Virus record (IMG/VR): IMGVR_UViG_3300009774_000009
Coordinates: 1 to 43,706 of that record
Source of the DNA: a virus
Length of the DNA: 43,706 nucleotides
Reading direction: 5' to 3' (one strand)
Shown here in pieces: positions 9,322-17,559 of this stretch. The notes beneath the pieces are model-generated. The model did not search any database. It had not been told where the DNA came from and saw nothing but the letters and a program-made list of their open reading frames with translations. How positions within the stretch are numbered: the stretch's first letter is position 1; each line of letters opens with the position of its first letter. The position numbers and the translations under genes are program-made.

Positions 9322-9715
9322 TATTATAAGCGTCTGAATAGGCGCGTTTTATTACTGAATTATCCATAGTCTCCAAATTGGACAGTGAAATAGTTGCGGT
9401 TAATGGGTTTCCTGTAGATTTTTGGAGGCCGCTGATGTTTAATGCTATCTTATTATCTTGTAAGGTCACTTTAACCTGTGAAATTGTTGTACGTGTTTCC
9501 CATCTCTCCAAATCGGTGATAACTTGTGAAATGAAATCACCCATAAAAAGCGTAATAGGCTTATCTATATACTCAAATATTCCTGATCCAAACGTTGGAC
9601 GCAAAGGATCACTGCCTTTGACGGTATTGAGTATAATGGCCCATGATTGCCGGATTGCCTCTACACCTGTAAGCATTAGACCTAAATTATTGATATCTAT
9701 ACTTCTATCGTTCAT
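9305..9715 (-). CDS. Baseplate wedge protein, gp25/gpW-like
   Basis: 136 aa. GPW_gp25 family (PF04965): the pattern SWAIILNTVKGSDPLRPTFGSGIFEYID is the lysozyme-like fold signature (IxxIL.T..GErp..P.fG). Baseplate wedge component that nucleates sheath assembly. Overlaps J by 17 bases and V by four (ATGA). Confidence 0.9.
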   Translation of the reverse strand: MNDRSIDINNLGLMLTGVEAIRQSWAIILNTVKGSDPLRPTFGSGIFEYIDKPITLFMGDFISQVITDLERWETRTTISQVKVTLQDNKIALNISGLQKSTGNPLTATISLSNLETMDNSVIKRAYSDAYNNENYG

Positions 9716-10188
9716 GGTTTTGCTATTGTTATTGTTCCCGTCACTGGTGTAGCTCCGGCCATAAGTTCTGGTGTGGCCGTATGAGCATGATTTTTAAGCG
9801 ATATATTTCCAGCAACCACATCACCGGAAACAATAAGTTTTGAGCAAATCAGCTCTATCTCACCTGTATAAGCTATCGTTATCTTTAACTTATGCGTAAC
9901 GGCATTATACAAGACTGTGCTACCATCAGAAAATATATATCCCTCATGACTATCATCACTCCATGAAGGGGGTAAGATATTACCGCCAGGCTCAGTATTA
10001 AGTATCACACCATCTTCGCCATTCTCAGCCATCAAAATAGACACCTGTTGTTTGAGGTTATAATGAATGTTAGCGTTTATCCCATGAGGCAAAGAAAGCC
10101 AGTCAGTAACTATCCCTGAACCATCAAGAAGAACCTTGGCACGGCCTGTCTTGTAGTTAATATCTGATATGATTCCATATTCTACCAT
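9712..10188 (-). CDS. Baseplate assembly protein V, spike
   Basis: 158 aa. P2 gpV / Mu gp45-like spike protein: MVEYGIISDINYKTGRAKVLL is the OB-fold, then LPHGINANIHYNLKQQVSILMAENGEDGVILN, and a C-terminal repetitive beta-helix (LICSKLIVSGDVVAGNISLKNHAHTA). It is the membrane-piercing tip of contractile tails. Overlaps neighbours on both sides. Confidence 0.85.
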   Translation of the reverse strand: MVEYGIISDINYKTGRAKVLLDGSGIVTDWLSLPHGINANIHYNLKQQVSILMAENGEDGVILNTEPGGNILPPSWSDDSHEGYIFSDGSTVLYNAVTHKLKITIAYTGEIELICSKLIVSGDVVAGNISLKNHAHTATPELMAGATPVTGTITIAKP

Positions 10189-11264
10189 CCTTCTTCATTT
10201 TCTCCCAAATCAGAATAAGCCTGTTGGGATTTTGTTGTTACTTTTTTTGCTATGCTCAAGGGTTTTGGGATAGTCCCTGTTTTCCTAATCTCTAGTTCCA
10301 TTGAATAATCGCCCATGATGGTATGAGTAGATTTTACTATGTGCCATTTTCCGGATAGTACACCTATTCCAGTGAGGTCAAAATTTACACCTGAGATATA
10401 TCTAGCGTTTCCAGGTACAGATATTGATCCCGATTGTTTAAACTTATTCTTACCCCAAAGATTTGCGTTTGTCTTAGCTTCAGCTTGACCAGCAGATGTA
10501 GCTTTTCCCGATGTCATTAGAGTGTCCTCAACAATTATTTTACCGTCCCAATCCGTATAGCTAGATTTTTGGTTAATTACCTTGTTTTGTTTAGGTATGC
10601 GAGCTTTAAATGTCGCTGAAGCATAGGTGTCTGTTGTCTTCTCCGTGAGATCGTATGAGCTTATCTCTCTAATATCTATTGTACCAATTGAGGCAGCGTT
10701 ATCTAGTGCATAGTAAGAAGTGAAAACCAGCTGATTACCACGAACGGCAAAGATGAACCCATATTCTTTAGCCAAATCAGTCAAAAATTTTAAGTCTGTA
10801 GTATCTTTTTGCGTTTTGCGGTCAAGGTTGATTTTGGATAACATGCTTGACTGGTCCACAAGCTTAAGATTATGTTTTATGGCAAAGAAAGTAGCTATCT
10901 GTCTCAACGTCTGATTTTCAAAAGCTTTGTTATTTCGTGTCCTGAGAGCCTTAGTTATTCCAGCAGCCAGACATTTGACCTGTATCATATCCGGTGGTCC
11001 TGAGACAGTAATCTCATCAATCTCAAAAAGACCTGAATCTGTCAAGGAGTTAAAGCCAAAATAAGCCTGTAAAGTATCTCCTTTTTGTGGGTACCATTCA
11101 TTCGACCAGATTCCTGTGCTATTGTCAAATGATAACGTCAGATCATCAGAAAAACCCTCCTCGACATCCACATAGGAGAATGAAGACAGATAAACTGAAA
11201 CATCCTTAGTGACATCCTTGGCGTTCCACAGAATCTTTACTATGACTTTTTCGGCTACTTCCAC
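10182..11264 (-). CDS. Tail protein D (late control D family)
   Basis: 360 aa. Phage_GPD family (PF05954), the tail hub equivalent of gp27/VgrG-N. Signatures: DLTLSFDNSTGIWSNEWYPQKGD, LRQIATFFAIKHNLKL, DLKFLTDLAKEYGFIFAVRGNQLVF and a C-terminal YISGVNFDLTGIGVLSGKWHIVKSTHTI. It lies between tail protein X and spike V. Despite the family name, a regulatory role is not implied. Confidence 0.9.
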   Translation of the reverse strand: MEVAEKVIVKILWNAKDVTKDVSVYLSSFSYVDVEEGFSDDLTLSFDNSTGIWSNEWYPQKGDTLQAYFGFNSLTDSGLFEIDEITVSGPPDMIQVKCLAAGITKALRTRNNKAFENQTLRQIATFFAIKHNLKLVDQSSMLSKINLDRKTQKDTTDLKFLTDLAKEYGFIFAVRGNQLVFTSYYALDNAASIGTIDIREISSYDLTEKTTDTYASATFKARIPKQNKVINQKSSYTDWDGKIIVEDTLMTSGKATSAGQAEAKTNANLWGKNKFKQSGSISVPGNARYISGVNFDLTGIGVLSGKWHIVKSTHTIMGDYSMELEIRKTGTIPKPLSIAKKVTTKSQQAYSDLGENEEGW

Positions 11265-11464
11265 GGTACATTTTTTATGCTAGATACTTCTGAATCATCA
11301 AGAACAGGGACGTGTAATATTGTCCCTCTGGGTAAAATGGCATCAACAGGCACTGAGGGGTTAGCCTCAATAAGTGTCTTTATGCCGGACATGGAGCCAT
11401 ATTGTTTCCAAGCTATTGAGCCCCAAGTTTCACCCTCTATCGTTGTATAGTTAAACATATTCAC
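11255..11464 (-). CDS. Tail protein X (LysM-like)
   Basis: 69 aa. P2 gpX family (PF05489), a small LysM-like protein: YTTIEGETWGSIAWKQYGS, IEANPSVPVDAILPRGTILHVPVL. Encoded between U and D and overlapping both, as expected. It probably caps the hub or contacts peptidoglycan-facing parts of the tail. Confidence 0.88.
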   Translation of the reverse strand: MNMFNYTTIEGETWGSIAWKQYGSMSGIKTLIEANPSVPVDAILPRGTILHVPVLDDSEVSSIKNVPWK

Positions 11465-12287
11465 CTCCTTCTCTACTGCCTATGAAAGCCACTACAGGTA
11501 CACTAGATACTGATAGTAAAGAGACGGCACTGCCTAATGTCACGTTTGCATTTAGCAAATCATTGAAGCTATTGATATCCGCAGCATTTCGAACGAATTG
11601 CGCAGCAACAGCAGCATTAGTCAGTGCCGTTCTTAATGAGGTGACTCTATAGATAAGTTTTTTTGTATTGTTGATCTGAGTGTTGGCAGCCTCAAACGAT
11701 TTTTTTGCTTCGCTGGCAAGGCTGGCAATCTTTTTATACATACCCATTGACGGCTCAGAGGTCACATGTGAGCTTATCTGGTTGCTACTCATAATACCTT
11801 TTGTGATATTATCATGTATGCTCTGAGCAGTGCTACTAAGTTGCACCGCTTTTATTTCTGATGGGGGTAGTTTGCTGGCAAGGGCCTCACCTGTATTTTT
11901 TGTTTTTGTAATGGAATTATATTCCAAAAGTGATATTGTTGCAGATATAGCTGTTGGCGTTCCGTTGGCAAGACATTGAGTGTTTGATACATCAATGTTT
12001 TTAATGACATATTTTCCATAATTACGACCTATTCCATCGATCAAAGGAAGCACCTCGGCATTTATCCGACTTAGGTTAAGGGCTGCAATCTCCTCAGTAG
12101 GGTTACAAAATTCAGAAGAGAGGAAAATACCAAAAGACTGCTCAATAAGATTTTCACCGACAGCCTGAACGGATGGTTTACCGTTGATAAGTGGTATCTG
12201 GCTATACTCAGTGGAATAAGATATATCCCAACTTTGAGGTAGCTTGATGCCTTGAAATTTATATGTTCCTAGTTGTAAAAACATCAA
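11451..12287 (-). CDS. Tail protein U
   Basis: 278 aa. The first 130 residues fit P2 gpU (PF06995): TYKFQGIKLPQSWDISYSTEYSQIPLINGKPSVQAVG. The C-terminal half is a helical extension absent from P2 gpU (about 160 aa). Tail assembly protein after the tape measure; the four-base overlap with tape measure (ATGA) suggests translational coupling. Confidence 0.82.
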   Translation of the reverse strand: MMFLQLGTYKFQGIKLPQSWDISYSTEYSQIPLINGKPSVQAVGENLIEQSFGIFLSSEFCNPTEEIAALNLSRINAEVLPLIDGIGRNYGKYVIKNIDVSNTQCLANGTPTAISATISLLEYNSITKTKNTGEALASKLPPSEIKAVQLSSTAQSIHDNITKGIMSSNQISSHVTSEPSMGMYKKIASLASEAKKSFEAANTQINNTKKLIYRVTSLRTALTNAAVAAQFVRNAADINSFNDLLNANVTLGSAVSLLSVSSVPVVAFIGSREGGEYV

Positions 12288-13855
12288 TAGGTTGTTCTAG
12301 CAAGGTTTAAATTCCATTTCTTCATCTGTCTGGCAAATTCTTTCTGAGAATCTTGAGAGACTTTTTCAATATCCGATTTACTGGCATTGCCCTGCACGAT
12401 GATAGTAGGGGAGTATGTTACTTGTTGGTTGGCAGCAATAGGCTTTCTAATCATTACGGCTGTTGATGCTGGTTGTGTTTTACTTGCATCTTTGGATCTC
12501 TCCACAGCAAGGATTTCTCTATGTCTTGTTGAAATGTTTGAAACCAGAGCAGCACTGTTTTGCATGGCCTTGACTTTAGCATCATATCCATTCAACGCCT
12601 TGACACCTTTTTTAGCTTCATCATAGGCAGCGGCAAACTTCCCATGAAAGACCAGACTTATAGCCTTACCCATACTGCCTAGCCCCGTGATTATCCCTTT
12701 GATACGGTCTAAGACAAAATCCTTAAGGATGTTTCCAAATCCCTTGACGGTATCCCAGACGGTGAGTATAACAGCCCTGAATCCTGCGAATTTCTTCCAA
12801 CAGATCACGACAGCAGCGACAACAGCGAGTATAATGGCAGGTATCCAAAATAATGGACTGGCAAGAAATGCAAGATTCATTCCCGTAGTTGCATACTGTA
12901 CGGCAAAGACAGCAAACTGTAGAGCCTTGAAAACAGCAATTGCCCCCTGTACAAGCTTTATCGTCAAAGTAACCGTACGTATTGCAACAGTTGCAGCGAT
13001 AAGACCGATACCTATCTTAGCAATGGTCTTAATTAATTTATGGTTGTTACCGATCCATTCAGTCACCTTTAAGAATAGTGAGGAAACGGAAACATTGGTT
13101 TTATCAACAGCGGGCAAGAATGCCATTCCAATAGATTCAACAACCTCACCAAAACCAACCTTTATTTTACTAGTTGATTTTGCAGTAGCTTCAGCTGTAC
13201 CCTTAAACTGTCTCTCAACAGCTTTTAAGATATATTCCTGTGCAGCACCTAGACCTTTAGTGAGTTGGATCTGTTTAACTAAAGCAACATCACCAAAATC
13301 AAGTGTTCCAGCTTTCTTCATAGCAGCAGCACCATTCATAGGGTCGTTCAAAGCTTTGCCTAACGCTACAGCATTTGTCGCTGCCTCACCAAAACCACCA
13401 GCGGCCATGTCATGAGCAGCAACCGTAGCACGATCAAATAATCCGGTCATTACAGCTGTTTGGGAAGAGACGTTCTTAAACGTTGCTATCTTAGCTTGTG
13501 TCAAAGCAATAATCTCATCTTCAACACCTATCTGCATAGCGAGCTTACTGGCATATTTAAGTTGATCCTCAGCAGCTTTATTGGCAAGTGGTGAGTTGTT
13601 CCACATTTGCTTATAAGCATTTTTCAAGCGATTAACAGCTACCCTGGAGTCCTCGGCTGCATCAATAGATTTCCAAAGCCCGGCAGCAGCAACACCACCT
13701 GCAACAAACATCTTATTTGAAACAGAGTTGACACCTGCCATAACAGCCTCAAGCTTCTTCATCTTCATTTGAGACTTTGAAACAGCCTGACTCACCACCC
13801 TTGACATCTTATCAGTTGCGGAAAGTATTAATCCAACTTTTGTAGTATTTGCCAT
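12284..13855 (-). CDS. Tail tape measure protein
   Basis: 523 aa, unusually short for a tape measure, so the tail is probably short. N-terminal helical region (MSRVVSQAVSKSQMKMKKLEAVM), then a hydrophobic central region (about 280-350: IGIGLIAATVAIRTVTLTI, FWIPAIILAVVAAVVICW), then a helical tail. TAA of the upstream E' extension is followed directly by this ATG. Large Ala-rich helical content plus position after E/E' and before U support the call. Confidence 0.88.
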   Translation of the reverse strand: MANTTKVGLILSATDKMSRVVSQAVSKSQMKMKKLEAVMAGVNSVSNKMFVAGGVAAAGLWKSIDAAEDSRVAVNRLKNAYKQMWNNSPLANKAAEDQLKYASKLAMQIGVEDEIIALTQAKIATFKNVSSQTAVMTGLFDRATVAAHDMAAGGFGEAATNAVALGKALNDPMNGAAAMKKAGTLDFGDVALVKQIQLTKGLGAAQEYILKAVERQFKGTAEATAKSTSKIKVGFGEVVESIGMAFLPAVDKTNVSVSSLFLKVTEWIGNNHKLIKTIAKIGIGLIAATVAIRTVTLTIKLVQGAIAVFKALQFAVFAVQYATTGMNLAFLASPLFWIPAIILAVVAAVVICWKKFAGFRAVILTVWDTVKGFGNILKDFVLDRIKGIITGLGSMGKAISLVFHGKFAAAYDEAKKGVKALNGYDAKVKAMQNSAALVSNISTRHREILAVERSKDASKTQPASTAVMIRKPIAANQQVTYSPTIIVQGNASKSDIEKVSQDSQKEFARQMKKWNLNLARTTY

Positions 13856-14035
13856 TTAGTCTTCTTTTAATTCAACCAGTAAAGCTCTGACAGGTGTCAG
13901 TATATCGTTTTGTCTTTGTTCATGTGCAGATGCCAGACAGTCCTCAAAAAACTCGGCATCCATATTCAGTATTTCCGTTAACCCCGTTGATGTGTAGTGA
14001 CTCAAAAAAACAAGATCATCAACGAGGATTACACG
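13856..14035 (-). CDS. E' extension made by -1 frameshift
   Basis: Open -1 frame of 59 codons (RVILVDDLVFLS... to LLVELKED) with no useful early start codon. It ends with TAA directly before the tape-measure ATG. It overlaps the end of the E-like gene exactly at a slippery A AAA AAC. Shifting there gives a 179-aa E-E' fusion (120 + 59). This matches P2 E/E' and lambda G/GT, where a minor frameshifted product acts as tape-measure chaperone. Reading frame and location are seen; frameshifting itself is inferred. Confidence 0.8.
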   Translation of the reverse strand, partial: RVILVDDLVFLSHYTSTGLTEILNMDAEFFEDCLASAHEQRQNDILTPVRALLVELKED

Positions 14036-14394
14036 TTTTTTACTTCACCAGGCTCACCACCAAAGATGGACATATCACCACCATTGATGAAGTGCATGAC
14101 CTCCATGATCTCCTCACCATCGAAGCAGTTGGCTAACTCTTCATAAACGATAGGCAGACCATTGATTCTAAGTGCTGAAACTGATCTTGCATACTCATCC
14201 TTAACGGCTTTCTCAGCGAGCTTACTGGTGTTCTTGTCGGTTGATGCAGATACGGAGGATTTAACCAGTGAGTCCATGACCAGACGGCCATTGGTGACAA
14301 CCATATCAAGCTTGATATCTTTATCAAAGCTGCAAACGTGGGTACGTTTTACCGTACCCTCATTTATCTTGCGTGTGAAATATTTGTTTTCCAT
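14029..14394 (-). CDS. Tail assembly chaperone (P2 gpE-like)
   Basis: 121 aa, in the position of P2 gene E between the tube protein and the tape measure. The last residues (GEPGEVKNV) contain the slippery site. It has an acidic C-terminal half (YEELANCFDGEEIMEVMHFING). As in other tailed phages it would bind the tape measure during tail assembly. The assignment comes from order, size and the frameshift site more than from sequence similarity. Confidence 0.78.
   Translation of the reverse strand: MENKYFTRKINEGTVKRTHVCSFDKDIKLDMVVTNGRLVMDSLVKSSVSASTDKNTSKLAEKAVKDEYARSVSALRINGLPIVYEELANCFDGEEIMEVMHFINGGDMSIFGGEPGEVKNV
14035..14041 (-). promoter_or_regulatory. -1 slippery heptamer A AAA AAC
   Basis: On the minus strand the zero frame reads GTA AAA AAC GTG TAA. 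A AAA AAC is a canonical X XXY YYZ heptamer in the correct phase, two codons before the stop. The -1 frame stays open for 59 codons. Confidence 0.85.
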
Positions 14395-14906
14395 TAGATA
14401 CCCAGATTAGAGCGATAATTTTGTAATAAATCTTCACCACCGACAACGAAAATGTTGTTTGGAATATCCAGTTCAAGAATTTCCTCACCATTTGATATGT
14501 ACTTGATGTACGTCAAATCAAACTTCGATTCCGTCTCTGTGTCTTCTTTGGGCTTGAAAGAGCCTAAAGACATATTCGCTGGAGCACCTTTAAGGTGAAA
14601 AACAACGGGCTCCTGTCCCGAAAGATTGCCGTCTACATATCTATCTCTTTGTGAATAGACCATTAAATCAACGGCCTGCATAGGGTTAAGACAAGCTTTT
14701 GCGACATCATTCTCAGGGGTGTTCCATTTAATGGAGCATTCCAGAGCTTCAAAGCCGTTGAAAAACTTAAGGACACCATTCAAGCCTAAAGCCTTATATT
14801 CACTTTTGGACGGTGAAATTTCTGGCAATGTTATCTCACTGGCCTGACCTAAAGTGGAGGTACCATTGACATACACATTTGCATCACGTAGTTTCATTAC
14901 TTTCAT
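14394..14906 (-). CDS. Major tail tube protein (FII)
   Basis: 170 aa. P2 FII tube family (PF04985): N-terminal LRDANVYVNGTSTLGQASEITLP, then KALGLNGVLKFFNGFEALECSIKW and QEPVVFHLKGAP. It polymerises into the inner tube below the sheath. Directly downstream of the sheath gene, as in P2. Confidence 0.93.
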   Translation of the reverse strand: MKVMKLRDANVYVNGTSTLGQASEITLPEISPSKSEYKALGLNGVLKFFNGFEALECSIKWNTPENDVAKACLNPMQAVDLMVYSQRDRYVDGNLSGQEPVVFHLKGAPANMSLGSFKPKEDTETESKFDLTYIKYISNGEEILELDIPNNIFVVGGEDLLQNYRSNLGI

Positions 14907-14910
14907 CGTC

Positions 14911-16098
14911 TTAAGCGTTTAAAAGGTTACTCAATAGAGTTGTATCAATCACAGAGTAGAAGGTGAACCGTTCACCAGGAGTGGCACCCATAAAGTTTTT
15001 GGTCCATACATAATGACCTTTGGCCATTTCTGTTGGAGTGTTCTTGGCGGCCTCAAAAAGACATTTACTACCTTGTATAAGCGCTCCCCTTGAAATAAGT
15101 GTATTAAAATAACCGTTCACCATTTCCGTGACAAGGTTAATCTGTGCAGGTGACATCGGTAGATCCAGATAAGGCAAACAAGCAAGCTCGATACTTTCAG
15201 AAGATATGTCATCAAGTCTCTGCATAGCTTCAAAAGTGCGGGAATCGGCATTAAGAGGGAAAGCACCGTTTCTGTTACCCCATTCACGGATACCAGCTCC
15301 ATATACGTTGACAAAAGTTGTAATACCTTGAGCATTCAATAGGTTGACTTCTGAATTGCTGTCATTGATTTCAAAACTTAATGGGGTTTCTATGCCAGCG
15401 GCACCTTTAAGAGTATGGTTTGAAGATGAATACCAGAAACCAAAGTTTTCGTCAACAAAAGAGCGTAATCCGGCAGAGCTGGCAGAGGCTGGTACAACCT
15501 TGTTGTCAAAGTCTATAAGACCTGAGAAAAGAAGCTTAGTACGATAGCTGGCCGTTGTCCAAAGACCTGCAACACCTCTAGCTGTCAAGGCGGCAGAGAA
15601 AAGCATAGCTGTAGGTGAGTCAAGATATGCACAACCTCTGTAGGTCAAAGCAGCAGCTTCAAGATCGGCAGCGATGGCAGCCGTTGAACTGAATCCAGGA
15701 GCAATAAATATTTTAGGGACAAAGCCATAAAGTGCACGGCAGGTCTCAAACAATTTTAGCCCGGTCTTTACACCTGTAGCGACATTCACTGCACCTGCAA
15801 AATCAGATTCTGTTGGTGTCGTAGCACCTGTACCTACACTGATGACAAAAACAACAGCTTTAGGGTTTTCCTTGCGAATAAGCCTTAAAGCGTTGGGTAT
15901 TGTATCAGTGGCAACCTTTGAATAAGCCCCGAAATGGGTCATATCATTGGCCTCAGATAATGAGAGATAGAGTTTGTTAGCCGTACCCGTCACAGAAGTA
16001 CCTATAAGTCCAATAACCGCACTTTTGACAGCGGTTACGGTACCTTCAGAACTAGCAACCTCGATGGTCTCAACCCCATGAAGAAATGTATCTGGCAT
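14911..16098 (-). CDS. Tail sheath protein (FI)
   Basis: 395 aa, the usual length for P2-type FI sheath. Signatures: FLHGVETIEVASSEGTVTAVKSAVIGLIGTS at the N-terminus, AYLDSPT, and near the C-terminus LDLPMSPAQINLVTEMVNGYFNTLISRGAL and WTKNFMGATPGERFTFYSV. Contractile sheath protein, which makes the phage a myovirus. Confidence 0.95.
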   Translation of the reverse strand: MPDTFLHGVETIEVASSEGTVTAVKSAVIGLIGTSVTGTANKLYLSLSEANDMTHFGAYSKVATDTIPNALRLIRKENPKAVVFVISVGTGATTPTESDFAGAVNVATGVKTGLKLFETCRALYGFVPKIFIAPGFSSTAAIAADLEAAALTYRGCAYLDSPTAMLFSAALTARGVAGLWTTASYRTKLLFSGLIDFDNKVVPASASSAGLRSFVDENFGFWYSSSNHTLKGAAGIETPLSFEINDSNSEVNLLNAQGITTFVNVYGAGIREWGNRNGAFPLNADSRTFEAMQRLDDISSESIELACLPYLDLPMSPAQINLVTEMVNGYFNTLISRGALIQGSKCLFEAAKNTPTEMAKGHYVWTKNFMGATPGERFTFYSVIDTTLLSNLLNA

Positions 16099-16259
16099 TA
16101 TTTTTTAGTTTTAAGCGGTTTAATAAACTTTTTTTCAACGAGATTCTGTACATGGCTATCTTTTTCGGGTAAACTGATAACCTCACCTTTCTGAGAGATA
16201 GATCCTTGACCATTACAGGTAAAGCTTAACAGGCCATATAGATTGACAAACTTTTTCAT
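16098..16259 (-). CDS. Small protein before sheath
   Basis: 53 aa, MKKFVNLYGLLSFTCNGQG to FIKPLKTKK. The start overlaps the stop of the Gp37-like gene (ATGA) and its stop overlaps the sheath start (TAATG), so it is translated within the operon. Small basic proteins at this place occur in P2-like Bacteroidetes tails. Function unknown. Confidence 0.72.
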   Translation of the reverse strand: MKKFVNLYGLLSFTCNGQGSISQKGEVISLPEKDSHVQNLVEKKFIKPLKTKK

Positions 16260-16711
16260 CCATTGACAAATTCAGGATTCTTAAGCGGGTAAAATGGTTC
16301 TTCAGGCTGGTTTTCCATAGTCTTTGAAGTCATAGAAAAAGAAAAGATGTAATTCCATTCATTGGGACCACCTTCTTTGTATCCGTGACTTTTCAACTGG
16401 ATCTTACCACATCCTGGGAACTGATAGCCCATGATCTTGTCTGAGATATTTTTGATGATGGCAAAAATCCCTGATTCTCCACGTCTTGTCTTTGCAAGAA
16501 TAGTAACATCAAAGGATATAGTCTCTTCCTGAACCATGACAGACAGATTTTCCGGTTCTGAAAAATCAGCTCCACAACACATGATAAGCGCACATGACTT
16601 ATTCAAATTTTTGGGATAGTCAGCTTCATTCTCAGGTAAGGGTTTGACAGTGTATATGTCGTTTTCCAACAATACACATATATCATCTTCTCTTTGGCTA
16701 TAATCAATCAT
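16256..16711 (-). CDS. Tail terminator / Gp37-like protein
   Basis: 151 aa. Fits the Mu gp37-like DUF1834 family by order and pattern: MIDYSQREDDICVLLENDI, YPKNLNKSCALIMCCGADF, SFDVTILAKTRRGESGIFAIIKNI. These proteins cap the tail end. It follows the head-tail joining candidate and precedes sheath. Confidence 0.72.
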   Translation of the reverse strand: MIDYSQREDDICVLLENDIYTVKPLPENEADYPKNLNKSCALIMCCGADFSEPENLSVMVQEETISFDVTILAKTRRGESGIFAIIKNISDKIMGYQFPGCGKIQLKSHGYKEGGPNEWNYIFSFSMTSKTMENQPEEPFYPLKNPEFVNG

Positions 16712-17048
16712 CTAGTTCAGCGTATGCTATGCAAGTTCTACCATCATGCTTTGTGTAAACCTCTTTAATAATCAGCTTGTCACCCTTGACAGTTACCTTT
16801 TCGACATGACCGCTATCTACTGATAATTTCAGACCGATAAACTGGTCTATATAAAATTCAATTGAATAGTTGTATGGCCGATATTGGTATTTATCATTCC
16901 CGATATTTACAGGATCATTGGGTGAGTTATAGAGTACTAAAGTTTCTTGTGGGATGAGTGAGCCCGATGGTATCCAGATAGCCTCATCACCAAACACCGC
17001 CGCTGCGGTGGAGAATACGATTTTCTGGATATCATCGAAGACGCTCAT
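16704..17048 (-). CDS. Head-tail joining protein candidate
   Basis: 114 aa. SVFDDIQKIVFSTAAAVFGDEAIWIPS resembles small head-tail joining proteins; the body is beta-rich with YNYSIEFYIDQFIGLKLS. It lies between the capsid decoration protein and the tail terminator, where lambda FII-type or gpI-type connectors are found. Family assignment is tentative. Confidence 0.6.
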   Translation of the reverse strand: MSVFDDIQKIVFSTAAAVFGDEAIWIPSGSLIPQETLVLYNSPNDPVNIGNDKYQYRPYNYSIEFYIDQFIGLKLSVDSGHVEKVTVKGDKLIIKEVYTKHDGRTCIAYAELDD

Positions 17049-17051
17049 ATC

Positions 17052-17516
17052 TTAGGCCATTAAACCGGCAGCTTTAAGGCTTACCAGCATTTCGTTTACA
17101 GTAACTTTCAAGGCGTTAGCCAACGCTTGAGTAGTGGCAGCATCTGAACCGTTGACAGTGGCGACAACAGCAACAGTGGCAGCCGTAACGGGAGTACCAT
17201 CGACTATCAACAGATCAACAGTGGCAGCACCGGCTGCAGCAGCTGAATGAGCATAACCACAGAAAGTGTTTTCGGCAGCAGTAGTAGTCACCGTCTTTGC
17301 ACCTGCTTTGAGGTAAAGAGCCTGACCAATGGTGATAGCACCCGCTTCTTTAGGCACGTTATAAACACCTTTTGTTTGACCAATAAACTCTGCATTAATG
17401 GCCGCATCATTTTGGGCCACAACCACCTTGGCACCGACAAGCACCAAGTCACCAGAATCAATAGCGGCAACCGCTACAGCCTTAATGGTTTTTCCTTCAC
17501 AAATTAAATTTTGCAT
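17052..17516 (-). CDS. Capsid decoration protein (DUF2190-like)
   Basis: 154 aa. The first 110 residues fit DUF2190: an N-terminal CEGKTIKAVAVAAIDSGDLVLVGAKV, GQTKGVYNVPKEAGAITIGQALYL. These proteins bind the capsid outside as cement. The C-terminal tail is rich in Ala/Val (VTAATVAVVATVNGSDAA) and ends in helical LANALKVTVNEMLVSLKAAGLMA, an extension often fused to phage capsid and fibre proteins. Confidence 0.8.
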   Translation of the reverse strand: MQNLICEGKTIKAVAVAAIDSGDLVLVGAKVVVAQNDAAINAEFIGQTKGVYNVPKEAGAITIGQALYLKAGAKTVTTTAAENTFCGYAHSAAAAGAATVDLLIVDGTPVTAATVAVVATVNGSDAATTQALANALKVTVNEMLVSLKAAGLMA

Positions 17517-17559
17517 ATCTTATTTTGTTAGGGGAGGCAAAACCTCCCCAGATTAATAC

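Noticed and set aside
12687-13415. Long plus-strand open frame within the tape measure gene
   Set aside because: Shadow of the Ala-rich tape measure coding frame; no phage-like protein features.
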